Origin: Azolla caroliniana | Taxonomy: Eukaryota; Polypodiophyta | Length of the DNA stretch: 64,000 bases | Direction of reading: 5' to 3' | NCBI GenBank assembly: GCA_043228905.1 | Contig: JBHGNT010000018.1 | Span: forward strand, 15,066,001-15,130,000 | Shown here: in pieces, positions 12,201 through 23,013 of the stretch | Layout of the letters: each line of letters starts with the position of its first letter | Position numbering within the stretch: position 1 is the stretch's first letter | The notes under the pieces: generated by a model | What the model saw: only the letters and a program-made list of their open reading frames with translations | What the model was told of the DNA's origin: nothing | The model's database searches: none | Position numbers and translations under genes: made by a program

Positions 12201-15200
12201 CGAGAAATCTAGTGGCCAACAACCTAAGAAATACTGATGTGCAACACGCTGTCAGAGGCTATATGAGGGCCAGGGAAAAGCATAAACAACAGAATCTTTG
12301 GAATCCAGAAATGTGACAGAGTAACTTGAAAGTTTTTCTTAACAGTATGACCAAGCTGAATGACAGATAAGGGAATTCAGTTACAGGGTGGTTGCATTGC
12401 CCAAACTACTCAAGAGGGTTGTGCAGATCATTGTTACTCTCAATTATAAGACGATACTTTTTACTTTTAAGAATCACCATATTTACCATTATATGGTGAT
12501 ATCATAAGGTTTTCTCGCATAGGGGATACTTTCAATTATACTGTTTAACTATACAATGTTACTGTTTACCTTAAGAACCGCCATATTTACCATCATACAA
12601 TGATATTTTAAAATTTGCTACCATGGGATATATAATACTATTAGGGAACTTCAATGCATGAAAAACAAGTTTTTTTGACAAAAAGGAAGCCGTGTATGAA
12701 GAAAACTGCAGCAGAAGAAGTTGGCCTAAAGTGATAAGCTCAAGAGACAGGAAAAAGTAGCAGAAAATGGCAAACACTTTTTGGTCCTCGAGGAGTGCCA
12801 TGGATTATTAATATACAATGACCAAGATCAAATGCTTTGACATCTTGGAACCCCAAGGGAGGCGTACGCACAGTCGCTTACCTGATGGTTTCTCCATGCC
12901 TTCTACCAAGATAAGAGTTCACCATTTCCAGTAGATCTAGTGGTTTGACAACAGATCATGCACATCTACACTTTAGGGATGGATGGCAAAAGGATGTGTA
13001 TGCTAAATAGGGGACTGTTGATATCAAATGCCAATTTACTAGGGAGAGAGTTGATTTTCGCAGTCCTTTTGCCTCCCTAGAGGATGTGATACTAAGCTTG
13101 TCAAAGCCATTGCATTTGCGACCACAAATACCTTCCCCACACTACAGTTGGGAACACATCCATGTAGTAGAGACACGCAGTGATTGGTATGACGAAGAAT
13201 GTTGTGATGCAAGGTGATGCTTGCAATGAGAAGTCACCCAGAAGATTCATACACATAAACAAGCAAGAACAACCTTCCAATGCGTTGTGAGGCAGAAGGA
13301 GAGAGCATATTTGGCTAAATTTGAAGCAGAGGTCAATGGGTTATTCCTAGAACATTTAAGCAAAAGGGCTCAGAAAATGTTCAATGGGAGGCAGCCTAGT
13401 TCACATTTGACCTCCCCTCATGCTTGGCATGAACATGCAAAGGTACTCTATGATGGTTTTGGGAGCTCCCATAGCAAGGTACTCAAGGTTTGCATTTATG
13501 TCATCAAAGCAGTTTGTTGAACGAAGAGATAACCTTTTGCATGGCATAAATATAAAAGCATTACTGCTATTCCAATATAGCTTGGATTGTCCACACCTGA
13601 ATATGACTTAAGTAGAAAAGAATAGATTAATCTGAACTGTTATCATTAAATTGGATAATTAAAGCACATGGATCAGCTCTGCAATATCTCTTTATAGAAA
13701 GATGGCCCACTACAATGGACTCTTTTTATGTGCATAGCAAGATGAACTTATTAATGAGGCATTGTTATACAGCTACACATCTATCTCATGTGCTCCGTAC
13801 TGTGATAGGGCAGCTTATGACTTCGTCACGGGAGTTAGAAACTGAGATAAGTAGATATCCACACGAATTTATGGAAGAACGGATCTGCCAATCATGCAAT
13901 TGGGCGATGGAATTGGAAGAACGTTATGTCAGCTATTGTGTTGTTTTTTATGGATAAGAGGGAGATACCACTGCCCCTTCAAACAAGGCTTTGGCCCTCT
14001 ACATAAGTTAATGGAATATAAAGAACAATGGTACTCGGCACTTTTCTTCCTAGAACTCAATTATATACATGGCATCCATAGGTTATATGAAAACTATAGT
14101 ACAGACATGAGAAGGAATTCTGTTGTATGGTGTTAGAGGCCATCATGTTTTACCATATGAAGCTGTATCTCAGAGGTAATTAATTGCTTGTATTTAACAG
14201 AAAGAAAGGTCGGTGATTGCTTTCAGAAAACATTAGGTTACTCTATTGGGAATAGCAACAGGGATCAAAGAAAGGCTTAAGCATTTCAATGCAGCAATGG
14301 AGGAACATAAGATGAATCATAAATTTTAAATGTCACTCAAATCATGTTGTTTCCTCAGGAATATTCCTTAACATTCATTGAATATCCATAACTGACTGAC
14401 TTCATTGATATATCTTCATAGATGAATAATAATATTTAAATATCACTCAAATCAGGTGGTTGCTACCTCCAATCTGTTCCTCAATAGAGCACACACTCCT
14501 CTCTAGAACTTCATCGAATATCTAGGACTGAAGGACTTCATGAACACATGGTCATAGGAAACATACTACTGCTGTTGATGCAGACAATGTAATATCCCTT
14601 TATGATAGTCCAACAATATATTAAATGGACCTGAGATCCTTCTGGTAACCTGAGTGAGAGGCAGACGAAGGGTGGGAAATATCGAGAGTTGGGATATTGA
14701 ACCAACTAGAACTGTCAGAAGGAATAAATTCCTAGCAGCCAGTGGGAAGGATGAATCCTTATCAGTGACACAGTTTTCAGAAAGTTGATAGGATGTAAAA
14801 ATTAGAGAGCATAACCGATTATACCTGAATGACACAGTATCCTTTTGAATTTGTTGTTTTCCAATTGAAACAACCTGACTGAATGCTGGCGTTCTCACTA
14901 ACATTGCCATCAGGAAACAGTGCCTGTGAAACAGATTTATCTTTCTTGCTTTAAGTGGTCCTTGCATGTTACTTTGAATATTCAATCAATTAAAGCCTTA
15001 CCACTAGACCTCCTTTCTTCATGTTGCGGATGACAACTCCAGAGGGAAGAATGCATCTCCAATTCTCTTCTTCCACATTCTTTTCAACGTGTATCATCCC
15101 CATGCTAGCAGATTTAGCTTTGTCATCTGCATCATTTGACTGTAGGTGGTTTCTCTGATTGTCTTCTTCTCTGTAATCTGGTGATATTGGGCTTTTGCAA

Positions 15201-18200
15201 ACCATGTGTGTTCTGAACATATAAATGTAACCACTAGAGTTTATCTCTATTGTAATTCCAGTTGGAATGGAAACTTGTAAGCTTATCGATCTATTCTCTT
15301 CATGGAAGAAGCATATATTCAGTCCATCCTTGAAGCACGCAGAAAACTCAACATCCTTTCTTCTTTCTCTTTTCGTTGGACGCAAAATATATGTATTCCC
15401 ATCCTTCCATAATATCCAGAAACTAAATCAGAATACTAGGCTTATTTTCTATTTTACAATACTAATACAAAATGACAACGAATTCACAGTGGTTTCATCT
15501 TACCATATAAAGTGTACCTTGAGGTTCTTTATTCATCTTCTGCGCAGATGGGAGTCCATGAGCGAATAAGCCGCCACTTGCCAGAAGGTAATAATTCTTC
15601 TTTTCAAATAAATGACTTATGTGCTCCTCAAGTTGATATGCAATCACAGCAACTTGAAAAGGTTTCAAATCTTCATGTATTTTATAAAAATCGTCAAATG
15701 ATACCTGTAATGAGTCATATAGTTTTGCTCATATGCTCAGGAAACAAAATAATTAGAGGAAGCAGCATTACTAATTCATTTACGTACATAGAAAGGGATT
15801 GAATAATTTGATTCATATTCTCCATCAGCTGCATAAAGTACTGAAATTACTGTGTCGTCAGTTTCATCATATATTAATCTTTCAAATGGGTGATTAAGCT
15901 TTGATTCTGAGTAAATGTTGGCAATCACCAAGTTGGGAAATAATTCAACAAATTGAGAATCTAGTACGTATAGTAAGCTTTCCTCAAGCCGCACCATTTC
16001 CATGTTACCAATGTGTCGATCTTGAAGTAGAGTCTCTAACAGCAATTTCTATGATAGCATCAAGCACCAATTTAGTCAATTGAAAACAGAAATCTTATAG
16101 TCGTGGCCCACTGAAAAGCACTCACAAGTTTCCTGTAAATTTGGATAATTGAAAGGCTGAAATGTTGGTTGCTTTGGATCATATTCTCATATGCACCTAT
16201 TTCTTCTTTGGACAACAATTGTACTTTGGGTAGACCTTGTCGATGTTTACCTGAAAAAAACTAGCAGATTCAAATTTTTGTTGTGCTAAGGTATCTGCAA
16301 TGGAAAAATGCTCATCCGTAAACTATGAGCACCAAGTCATTTTAATTCACCATAAGCTATTAGAGCCAATGGTTTAGGAGACCTCACGTTTGATAATCCA
16401 CAAGCTAACATATCTGGCATACCTCTAAAGTATCAGCTATTGCAATTGGAAAGAACAATTCAGATTGGCCCCCTCAAGCTGAATATAAGGATCATATTTG
16501 TTTTCACCCATCAAATTGTAAGTAACATTCATCCCTAGACATCTGAATTGGCTGCTTCCAGTGCTCTTGGTGGTATAATGGGATGCCAATCCTTGTGGTA
16601 TGATCCTCCCATAGTTGCAGGTTTCCATGCTTGGGTGTTCAAGTGGGGCTGAGTCCAGTCCCTGGCCTTACAGGATGAATGTGAATTGGAAGCACACTAT
16701 ATTATGAATGTTATGCATTTTGTCTGTAATACTGTGGAAAAGGATTGAGATTCTGATAAATCTTGTTGAACAATTATGAAGAAGCCTAGAAGAAAAATCA
16801 CTGATATGCCTATGTGTTAGGTGAATTGGCATAATTAATAGTACTCGATCTTTGCCATGGTGCTTTTGTTCTTACCATTAACCACAAATGTGCCATTAGA
16901 TTTTACTTGCATCTCTAGCAATGAAAACAATGATGCATTATATGTACAACCACAAACACACTTACCAGGAGCACATATTAGGTCCGCAAAGTGACGTGTA
17001 ACTCTCATCACATCTGCGAGTGTCTTATGTTGTAAACATGTAGAGTGTGCCGTCCAATGGACTTTTTCTACAGTATCAAATTCATGTATTACTTGTAATT
17101 GTTCTGAGCAATTAAAAATCTTGATCGATTTTGTAAGATTTTCTGAATCTGCATATGAAGGTTCTATCATTGAGGAACCATCCCTACAATCAGTCTCTTT
17201 CTGCCCCTGAGAATCTCTTGATCTTGATTTGTCTTCAATGCATTCATTGGTTCCATCATGAAAATGAATTTTTTGGCCAAGTTTTATGAAACTTTCATTC
17301 AGATGGGCTTGCACTTTCTTCTTCTCTTCTTTCCAATATACATTTTCTGAATTTGTGTTGCAAACAGAATGTTGAACTACTTGTTCCACAATACAATGCA
17401 AAATGACAGGTATGTTTATAAAGTTCTCAGGATATTCTTGTATAAGCTGATTGTAATACCTGGTGTCTACATCCTGCAGGTATGATCCATGAGTCAATTA
17501 TTCCATTCATAGGTACTTTATGTAGTCCAGAGAAAGTCAAACTTATACGATTGTCCTTAAAATATAAAAACTTCTACATGAATATAATTGGAGATTTTAT
17601 ATGCAGTCATCATTTTCAACATAGCTCCTCATCTGAATCCTACTTGTTTTGCTACAACTAGCATTACACTGACATCTCCTTCAGCTGTAGGATCTGACTT
17701 ACATTGAGAGGGAGCTAAGTTAGAGGTGGGATCTGAAATTTAGAAGCATTTAACAGGTGTCAAGGACGCTTAAGACTATGCACCTCTAGAGAGTCTATAC
17801 AAAATGGATAATGGCAGTTTCCTAGTGGTTTCTGCTGAGCCTCACCATCACAGTGGAACGACCACTCACTGCGCATGAACAAGAGCACTTGGTAGTTTTT
17901 TTTGGGTGACGGTTAGAAGTGCAATGAAAGAGACAATGTACTTAGATTTTTGAATGTAATAACCTTTCTTCAAATGAAGATACATAAACTGTCGATCCCC
18001 TCAATATTTGTCCACAAGCTTTTCATTGATATCTCTGACATTTTAAGATGTAATCTCTCATTCAGTCGTAATGGCCTTTTTGGCCTCTGAAGAGATATCA
18101 ATATATCATTCTTTCTTAATTACACAACACAGTGGCATTTGTTCATAGTAAACATCAAATTAGTAACTACTTTGATATGCAAATATAGAGTTACACATGG

Positions 18201-21200
18201 ATCACACAGAAAACTTGTATTTGAGAGAAATGAAAGCAATTTAAAATTTTATGCAGACATATATACTGGATTTTATGTACCTGTGAAGGCATTGCAATAG
18301 GAATTTTAATACTTTGCACAGCATCTTTTACATGGCAATATACAATAACATTTGGTACCAGCTTATTAAGAGATGATGCTACAGCTTTTGCAATATTATC
18401 GTAAGGTAGAAACTTGGGAGCATCCTTCCCTTTTGGCTTTTTAGATTGTTTAGCATCTAAGATAGCTTCATCGGAATCATTAGCATTGGAGTTTTCATAT
18501 TGAACGTCAATTAGACCTATTTGTCTAATCGGATCATCTAGGTTGGATGTCTTTGCAACTGCCTTTATCTTTGAAACCAACGACATAGGTTCTGAAATTG
18601 AAACATCAGTAAATGCACTGTTGTCCTTATCACTGTTTGTTAAAGCTTGAACATGATCCGTTTTCAAATTTAAAATGGCACAAAGACGGCATTGCGCTCC
18701 ATTAGCAAGACTTGCCAAAAATGATGGGTCATTTGCAAGACCTAGTAGAATATAAACTTGCACCAAATTATACGTCTTTAATAGAGAGGCTTCTGTTGTC
18801 TTTACGATGGCTTCAGTAGCCAACACCTGGTTCAACAAGAAATTAAATGAAACAAATCAGATCAAAGTTAATTTTGAAGCAAAGCATTTTCACCTAGATG
18901 AAAACACCGTTGTAATTCTTTGGAAAGCCATCAAGTGAGAAGTCTAAAAGTCATGCCTTCTGTTCTGCTTCCTCATATTTGCTCTGCGTTTGTGCAACAA
19001 GAAGTTCTAGTTTCCGTACTGTGTCTTCTGGAGACTCGGATTCATCAGATTTTGCCGCTTTTTCCTTGCTGGATTTTAACTTCCCTAAGCAGGACAAATT
19101 CATCCCATGCAATGTTCATTATGTTCCAACTTGTTAACTTAGGAAATATTGTTTGTATCTTGATGGAAAATATTTACATATGCACAGAATCTTGTTTATT
19201 TATATAAGAGAAACATAGACTGTACAATATAAAGTACAGCTTAGAGGCACACCTCCGTTCTTGTCTTTTTCAACCTTTGCTGCGGATGGTTGAGGAATTG
19301 CTTTCTTTGTTGAAGGAGAATCCCGTGGTACTATCTCATGTTCTTTTTCTTTGAATTCTTTGAGGGCATTCTCTGCTGTTAGCACTTCAGTTTGAGCTAT
19401 TTGTAGATCCGTTTTTGCACTCTGATAAAAATCAAGATCCATATTAATTATCATCGTAAAAAACCACAATAAGAAAGCATAAAACAAGATAATGCATATC
19501 ATATTACTAATCAGAACGTAAAGATGGCATATATTGATTATGGACTGATGGAAATCTAAGTAGTGAGTAACTACTGTAGACAAAATTTACCTGGAAAGCA
19601 CTAATCCCTTCTTCCAAGTCTTTTTTCCGCTTTATTGCTTCATTCTTATGTGCAAAATCTCGATCCAAAATAGACTTGGCTGCAATAAAATTGCAGTTTC
19701 TTATATCTTTTTAAACAAGTACTCATTATCATGTGCGTATACTGTATTATCTATTCCACTTATATAATGAGTACCACATTAGTCCGTATATACTGGAAGA
19801 AGTAAAAGGGTGACTTGGGTGAATATGTGCAAGATATAAGTGTGCGGGTGTATGTGTGTCTTCCTATGGAAATATGAGTATGTGGCTGTAAGTGTTTGGA
19901 ATAAATGGTGAAGGCTCAATCTCCTCTTTATTTTTACAAAAGTAATCCTAAATCAAAGTTCTGGAGAAGAGTTATTGCTGAATAAATAAAACTTTGATTT
20001 TCTTATTCACAGGCATTGAACTCAAGCACTCTCTGTGGGGCATGTCGATCATTTATATGATCCTAAAGTAGAACAAAGTATGTTTCTCAAAAAGTGTGAT
20101 GCTGCCCTTTATATCCTCATAAGAACACACAAATATACAATGTATGGCCCTGGTTCAAATCTCATAGGAAGCTAGGCAATTCCAGACAGAAACTAGAATG
20201 ACAAAACTGATGAGTCTCTATCCCTACCATGATGTATGTAGCGTTTGAAGAAACAACACAACATTAAAGCTAACCTTGTGAACAATCTTCATAAATTGTC
20301 TACTGACCTTAAATTGATAGTTTCATCACAATGTCTCCCTCAATAATTAATGGACTCAGTTTATGATCTTAAATCGATAGTTTCATGCCTTGCTCTGTCC
20401 TCCAAAATGGACTGAGTTTACATTTTACTATTTCAGCAACACAATGAAGCAAATAAACATTTTGTTTTTTCACTATGTAGAAGTCAATAAAACTTCTTTG
20501 ACCAATTTATTTAGGTCATCTACACCGACATGTAATGTTGTTTGCCTTCTTGCATACCATTAAGACATTCCAAAAGCAAAGATGATGGTGGCATCCAAGG
20601 TTCTTGATTTGTTTCCTTTTTCTTTTTTTCATTGGATTCCTGTAAAGTTGTTTGGAATTCAACCAATCTCTCAAAGATTCTATTTCATTTCAAAATTGAC
20701 AAAGGAAACACTCAGTAACAGAAGCTTAAGTGAACTTGCCAACTTTGTACCTGCTTTCCAGATTTTAATTTTGGGCCCAGTTCACCATTTGCATCCTAAA
20801 AAACAAAACTCACTATTTCAACCCCTCTGTCAAGTTCTATTTCATTTTAGAATCTAAATTGACACAATAAATCCATAGTAAAAATAAACATAAGTGATGT
20901 TGCAAATTTTCTACCTGCTTTGCAGATTTTAATCTCGCACCCAAATCACTATTTGCAGAAATTTCCTACAAAATCCAAAGCATACTCTTCCGAATGAGAA
21001 GAAGAGAAATTTTCAAATTGATCATACCCTATCACCATGAGAGACATGGGGAATAAGGAAACACTATCCCCCTCCTTTACTGCTTATCATCATGGATTAG
21101 TAACATGAATTATGATGATTGAAAGGAGAGAAGGTTATTCAAATAACAACCTGCTCAACTAACTCTGGTATGTTGATTACGGAAACATTCACTTGTGGCA

Positions 21201-21986
21201 AAGTGATTTTATTAACAAAATCTGCTAAATTTTGATGGCTAAAATCTGCCTCGGCTGTTTCTACACGTATTCCAATCGGAGTCCATGTTATCGGAAAATC
21301 AGGCCGAACAGTAGTCTGCAATAAATTTATTCGGATTAGGTGTAAATTAATACATCTGCGGTCATTAATAAGGTAGATTAAGTATCCTACAATTGTTATC
21401 ATTTCAAAAACAGAAAGACGAAGAAGATATTTTAACATCTCTAAAAGACCATAATGACTTATGAGACCTTATCATATGCTACTGTTATTTGTTCATATTG
21501 TGTCGACAATGTGAGCAAGAGAGAGTGAGAGAGAGAGGAGATTTGACGATAATCTAACTTGTAAAAGATACAATAAAAGCTTCAACAAACAATACGAAAT
21601 ATCAGTAACCAGAACTAGTAGAGAGGGAGAGAGATGTTCAATGGGTGAAAATGAGATTGACGAGACGATGTGGTATCGCCCTCTAAACTCACAATAGGCC
21701 GAGCCATTGGCAATTATTATGTTTCTAAGATTCTACCTTCCCTATGGCGAAGCAAGCAAAATGAAAATTTCCATAGAGACAGATATACTGCAATTATCCA
21801 TATATACACGCGCGCGTGGGAGAATTGGGTGCAAATATAATCAATCAAAGAGGACTATAAATCTCTATATTAGACTGCGTCTCCTTTGCCAACAAAGTCT
21901 GATTCTGATTCATTATGAAAGAATGTTACCTCATCAGTTGTTGGGAGCTTTGGTTCTGCCTTAACCGGCTTGGGCTTGGGCGGCAT
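7877..21986 (-). CDS. SPAG17: SPAG17/PF6-like ciliary central-pair protein, 19 exons
   Basis: Predicted 1,720-residue protein. Exons: 21930-21986, 21151-21315, 20915-20965, 20751-20795, 20558-20639, 19591-19679, 19253-19421, 18957-19084, 18281-18826, 16966-17473, 16126-16250, 15788-16048, 15504-15704, 15002-15403, 14825-14923, 11089-12045, 10088-10981, 8937-9248, 7877-7948. Every junction keeps the reading frame; all donors are GT except exon 8 (GC). Family signatures are the exon 10 start (DVDTRYYNQ, then VILHCIVEQV), the repeated short beta-rich blocks in exons 12-17 such as LPSGVVIRNMKKGG, IVYHSDGTHMYSS and TRIFVFHEGGHGYEIFG, and lysine/glutamate-rich linkers. In animals and Chlamydomonas the protein (about 2,200-2,300 residues) scaffolds the C1a projection of the 9+2 central pair, so a role in sperm flagella is inferred. 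It is shorter than those homologues, mainly in the linkers and C-terminus. Exon boundaries need transcript support. Confidence 0.87.
9421..9780. repeat. SPAG17: Tandem duplication of about 180 bp inside SPAG17 intron 17
   Basis: Two copies (about 9421-9600 and 9601-9780) share 'aagtgggagctt', 'ccttatatgtcacactatga' and 'acaacactatgtgtgcaaga'. They are diverged at several positions, so the duplication is not very recent. Intron 17 runs 9249-10087. Confidence 0.85.
10088..10981 (-). CDS. SPAG17: SPAG17-like exon 17
   Basis: 298 residues from DKGIISHEDCTGNGF to STSGASK. It has a serine/lysine-rich linker, then STRIFVFHEGGHGYEIFGKD, corresponding to the 'RFFVMYADGSGMELL' block of animal SPAG17, and PALTEEQSKEMECLMENLPY near the end. 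The open frame would stop at KVS after the donor GTAAGC, so an alternative 3' end by intron retention is possible. Confidence 0.83.
11089..12045 (-). CDS. SPAG17: SPAG17-like exon 16, largest exon
   Basis: 319 residues. A lysine/glutamate-rich linker (about the first 80 residues) is followed by beta-rich blocks: ELIVYHSDGTHMYSS and GGLHLSLPDGKCVYTKGG, comparable to the 'V.R.DGTRI..HADGTRI' repeats of animal SPAG17. Acceptor GTACAG, donor GTAAGA. Exon 15 (14825-14923, ALFPDGNVSENAS...) precedes it across a 2.8 kb intron. Confidence 0.85.
12451..12607. repeat. Short local duplication in SPAG17 intron 15
   Basis: Copies near 12451-12503 and 12553-12607 share 'taagaa.c.ccatatttacca' followed by a nearby 'gatat'. 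It is diverged and non-coding. Confidence 0.55.
13287..14136 (+). pseudogene. LINE 3' end fragment within SPAG17 intron 15
   Basis: The plus-strand frames around 13715-14136 read like the C-terminal zinc-binding tail of a non-LTR reverse transcriptase: an arginine-rich stretch, then MEERICQSCNWAMELEE, a later C and H, IRGRYHCPFKQGFGPL and LFFLELN. The frame shifts near 13950 and carries stops. The part at 13287-13520 may belong to the same remnant. It is antisense to the host gene, and intron 15 (12046-14824) otherwise holds nothing recognisable. The family call rests on pattern only. Confidence 0.45.
15002..16250 (-). CDS. SPAG17: SPAG17-like exons 11-14
   Basis: Exon 11 (16126-16250), exon 12 (15788-16048), exon 13 (15504-15704) and exon 14 (15002-15403) encode the middle of the protein. 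Exon 13 contains LASGGLFAHGLPSAQ and ends at donor GTAAGA. Exon 14 holds SIPTGITIEINSSGYIYM and LPSGVVIRNMKKGGLV, matching the repeated 'G.V....DGS' strand motifs of the SPAG17 family. All joins are in phase. Confidence 0.85.
16966..17473 (-). CDS. SPAG17: SPAG17-like exon 10, conserved core
   Basis: Begins DVDTRYYNQLIQEYPENFIN after CTGCAG and ends phase 1 at a strong donor, GTAAGTGT. The opening followed by VPVILHC-type sequence (here IPVILHCIVEQVV) is the block I recognise best from animal SPAG17, where a VD(M/T)RYYN motif also precedes a 'LILHCILEQVV' run. This exon is the main ground for the family call. Confidence 0.88.
18281..18826 (-). CDS. SPAG17: SPAG17-like exon 9
   Basis: Encodes 182 residues starting VLATEAIVKTTEASLLK after acceptor AACCAG and ending IAMPSQ at donor GTACAT. 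Contains the segment YILLGLANDPSFLASLANG and a lysine-rich linker (KQSKKPKGKDAPKFLPYDN). Phase 0 at both ends. Confidence 0.85.
18957..19084 (-). CDS. SPAG17: SPAG17-like exon 8, apparent GC splice donor
   Basis: Starts at GG after acceptor CTTAG, completing a glycine codon from exon 7. It encodes a charged helix ending SKYEEAEQK. The frame stops two codons later (GCA TGA) and no GT donor fits before the stop. Ending at AAG with a GC donor (AAG|GCATGA) joins exon 9 in phase 0. Confidence 0.65.
19253..20639 (-). CDS. SPAG17: SPAG17-like exons 5-7 (coiled-coil region)
   Basis: Exon 5 (20558-20639, lysine-rich, ends phase 1), exon 6 (19591-19679) and exon 7 (19253-19421, ends phase 1). The split codon G+CC joins exon 5 to 6 as alanine. 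The sequence is charged and heptad-like (DFAHKNEAIKRKKDLEEG; LQIAQTEVLTAENALKEFKE), suggesting an N-terminal coiled coil. Confidence 0.78.
20751..20795 (-). CDS. SPAG17: SPAG17-like exon 4, duplicated micro-exon copy 2
   Basis: A 45 bp phase 0 exon encoding DANGELGPKLKSGKQ, acceptor TTTTAG, donor GTACAA. It aligns to exon 3 (LG.(R/K)LKS.KQ shared). Confidence 0.75.
20915..20965 (-). CDS. SPAG17: SPAG17-like exon 3, duplicated micro-exon copy 1
   Basis: A 51 bp phase 0 exon encoding EISANSDLGARLKSAKQ, with acceptor TTGTAG and donor GTAGAA. It is a paralogue of exon 4, and the introns next to both are also similar. Both are multiples of three, so either could be skipped without a frame change. 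Confidence 0.75.
21151..21315 (-). CDS. SPAG17: SPAG17-like exon 2
   Basis: Encodes 55 residues from TTVRPDFPITWTPIG to INIPELVEQ, with acceptor TTGCAG and donor GTTGTT. Both ends are phase 0. The donor is a weak match to consensus. Confidence 0.8.
21930..21986 (-). CDS. SPAG17: SPAG17-like exon 1, start codon
   Basis: Encodes MPPKPKPVKAEPKLPTTDE, ending GAG before the donor GTAAC. The start was chosen because it is the ATG that leads in frame to this donor and the basic proline/lysine opening resembles animal SPAG17. The upstream sequence is a (GAT)n tract with stops in frame, so it is taken as untranslated leader. Confidence 0.75.
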
Positions 21987-22079
21987 GTTTCTGTTCCCCT
22001 GTTTCCCGCCGCATCCGAATCCTGCATACGCCTTGAATTCAGATTACATCTCCTTCTACTGCTGCTTCGCCATCATCAT

Positions 22080-22112
<33 letters not shown>

Positions 22113-22315
22113 CCTCCTCTGCATCTGCTTCTGCTTCTGCATCTTCATCGGCTTCCGCCTCCTCGCGCCAACATTCAATTGCGGTTTACAATTTCTTTCT
22201 ATTTACAAAAGTAGGCCTCCTCTCCTCCTTTCCTTTTTAAGTGTTTTTGTTTTCCTATAAGTATCTCTCTCTCTCTCTCTCTCTCTCTGGTAAAAACACA
22301 CAATTATATTAATTG
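21987..22315 (-). promoter_or_regulatory. SPAG17: 5' flank and leader of the SPAG17-like gene
   Basis: The interval between the start codon and an upstream LINE fragment is only about 330 bp. On the gene strand it holds a (GA)n run (22265-22289), a GAT/GAA/GCA triplet tract (about 22066-22160) and a short leader. I see no clear TATA box. The transcription start is unknown, so this is a positional call. Confidence 0.4.
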
Positions 22316-22990
22316 TATGTAAAATCCACTTAGTTACAACACTTCTTAGTCTCCTCTACCTTTCATATGCCTATATATGTAGGGAGAGGGACATCCTGTA
22401 ATGCTATTAAAAAAACCTGAATATGCATTTGAGGAAATGATCCCCACACCCTCTAACGTCCAAAAATTCCACATGAGAATACCTTTCAACTTCTTTATAT
22501 AGGCTTTCACCCCATATCTATTATCAAACATGAAAGCATTACACATATTCCAATTGTGTTGTAGACCCCAATAACGTAAAAATTGGAACAATATCTCCAT
22601 CTCATCATTTGATCCATTTTGAAAATATTGAGAAAAAACCCATTGTTGAGGTCTCAAACAACAACGGGTTAAAACTTGCCAAATTTCCGATAAGTACTTC
22701 CAAATGGTACACGCTATAGGACATTTAATGAACCTATGTGTACCATCCTCCAATGGAACGGTGCAAAAGAAACAAGTGCCAGACCCTAGTCCTCGTCTCT
22801 TTAAGGCCGAACCTAATGGGAGCCCACCAATCATGACTCTCTATATGAATACCTTTGCACAAAATGGTAGATGGGAATGCCAACCACGTTGTCATATTTT
22901 CCATCACCTTGCATTTGACTTATATACATTCCACAACATCGTTGCGTTAGGAGATAACCAAGATAATGATGTCATTGCATGATGATACAA
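22316..22990 (-). pseudogene. L1-type LINE 3' fragment with zinc-binding tail
   Basis: The minus strand encodes GSGTCFFCTVPLEDGTHRF then IKCPIACTIWKYL, the CxxC...H...C zinc-binding tail typical of plant L1-type LINE ORF2 C-termini, followed by a tryptophan-rich end. The reverse transcriptase itself is absent, so this is a short 5'-truncated insertion. Its 3' end points towards the SPAG17-like gene. Confidence 0.65.
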
Positions 22991-23013
22991 TATATTTGTA
23001 GTGACTTGTAACA

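Noticed and set aside
12867-12896. Mini-exon ending at a perfect CAG|GTAAGC donor in intron 15
   Set aside because: A 21 bp exon could be drawn, but there is no supporting homology and exon 15 to 16 already join in phase.
16437-16628. A 60-codon minus frame in SPAG17 intron 10
   Set aside because: It would not join exon 10 or 11 in phase, and exon 10 to 11 join correctly without it.
21915-22260. Histidine- or isoleucine-rich plus-strand frames
   Set aside because: They run over the (GAT)n and CT tracts of the SPAG17-like leader; low complexity, no motif.
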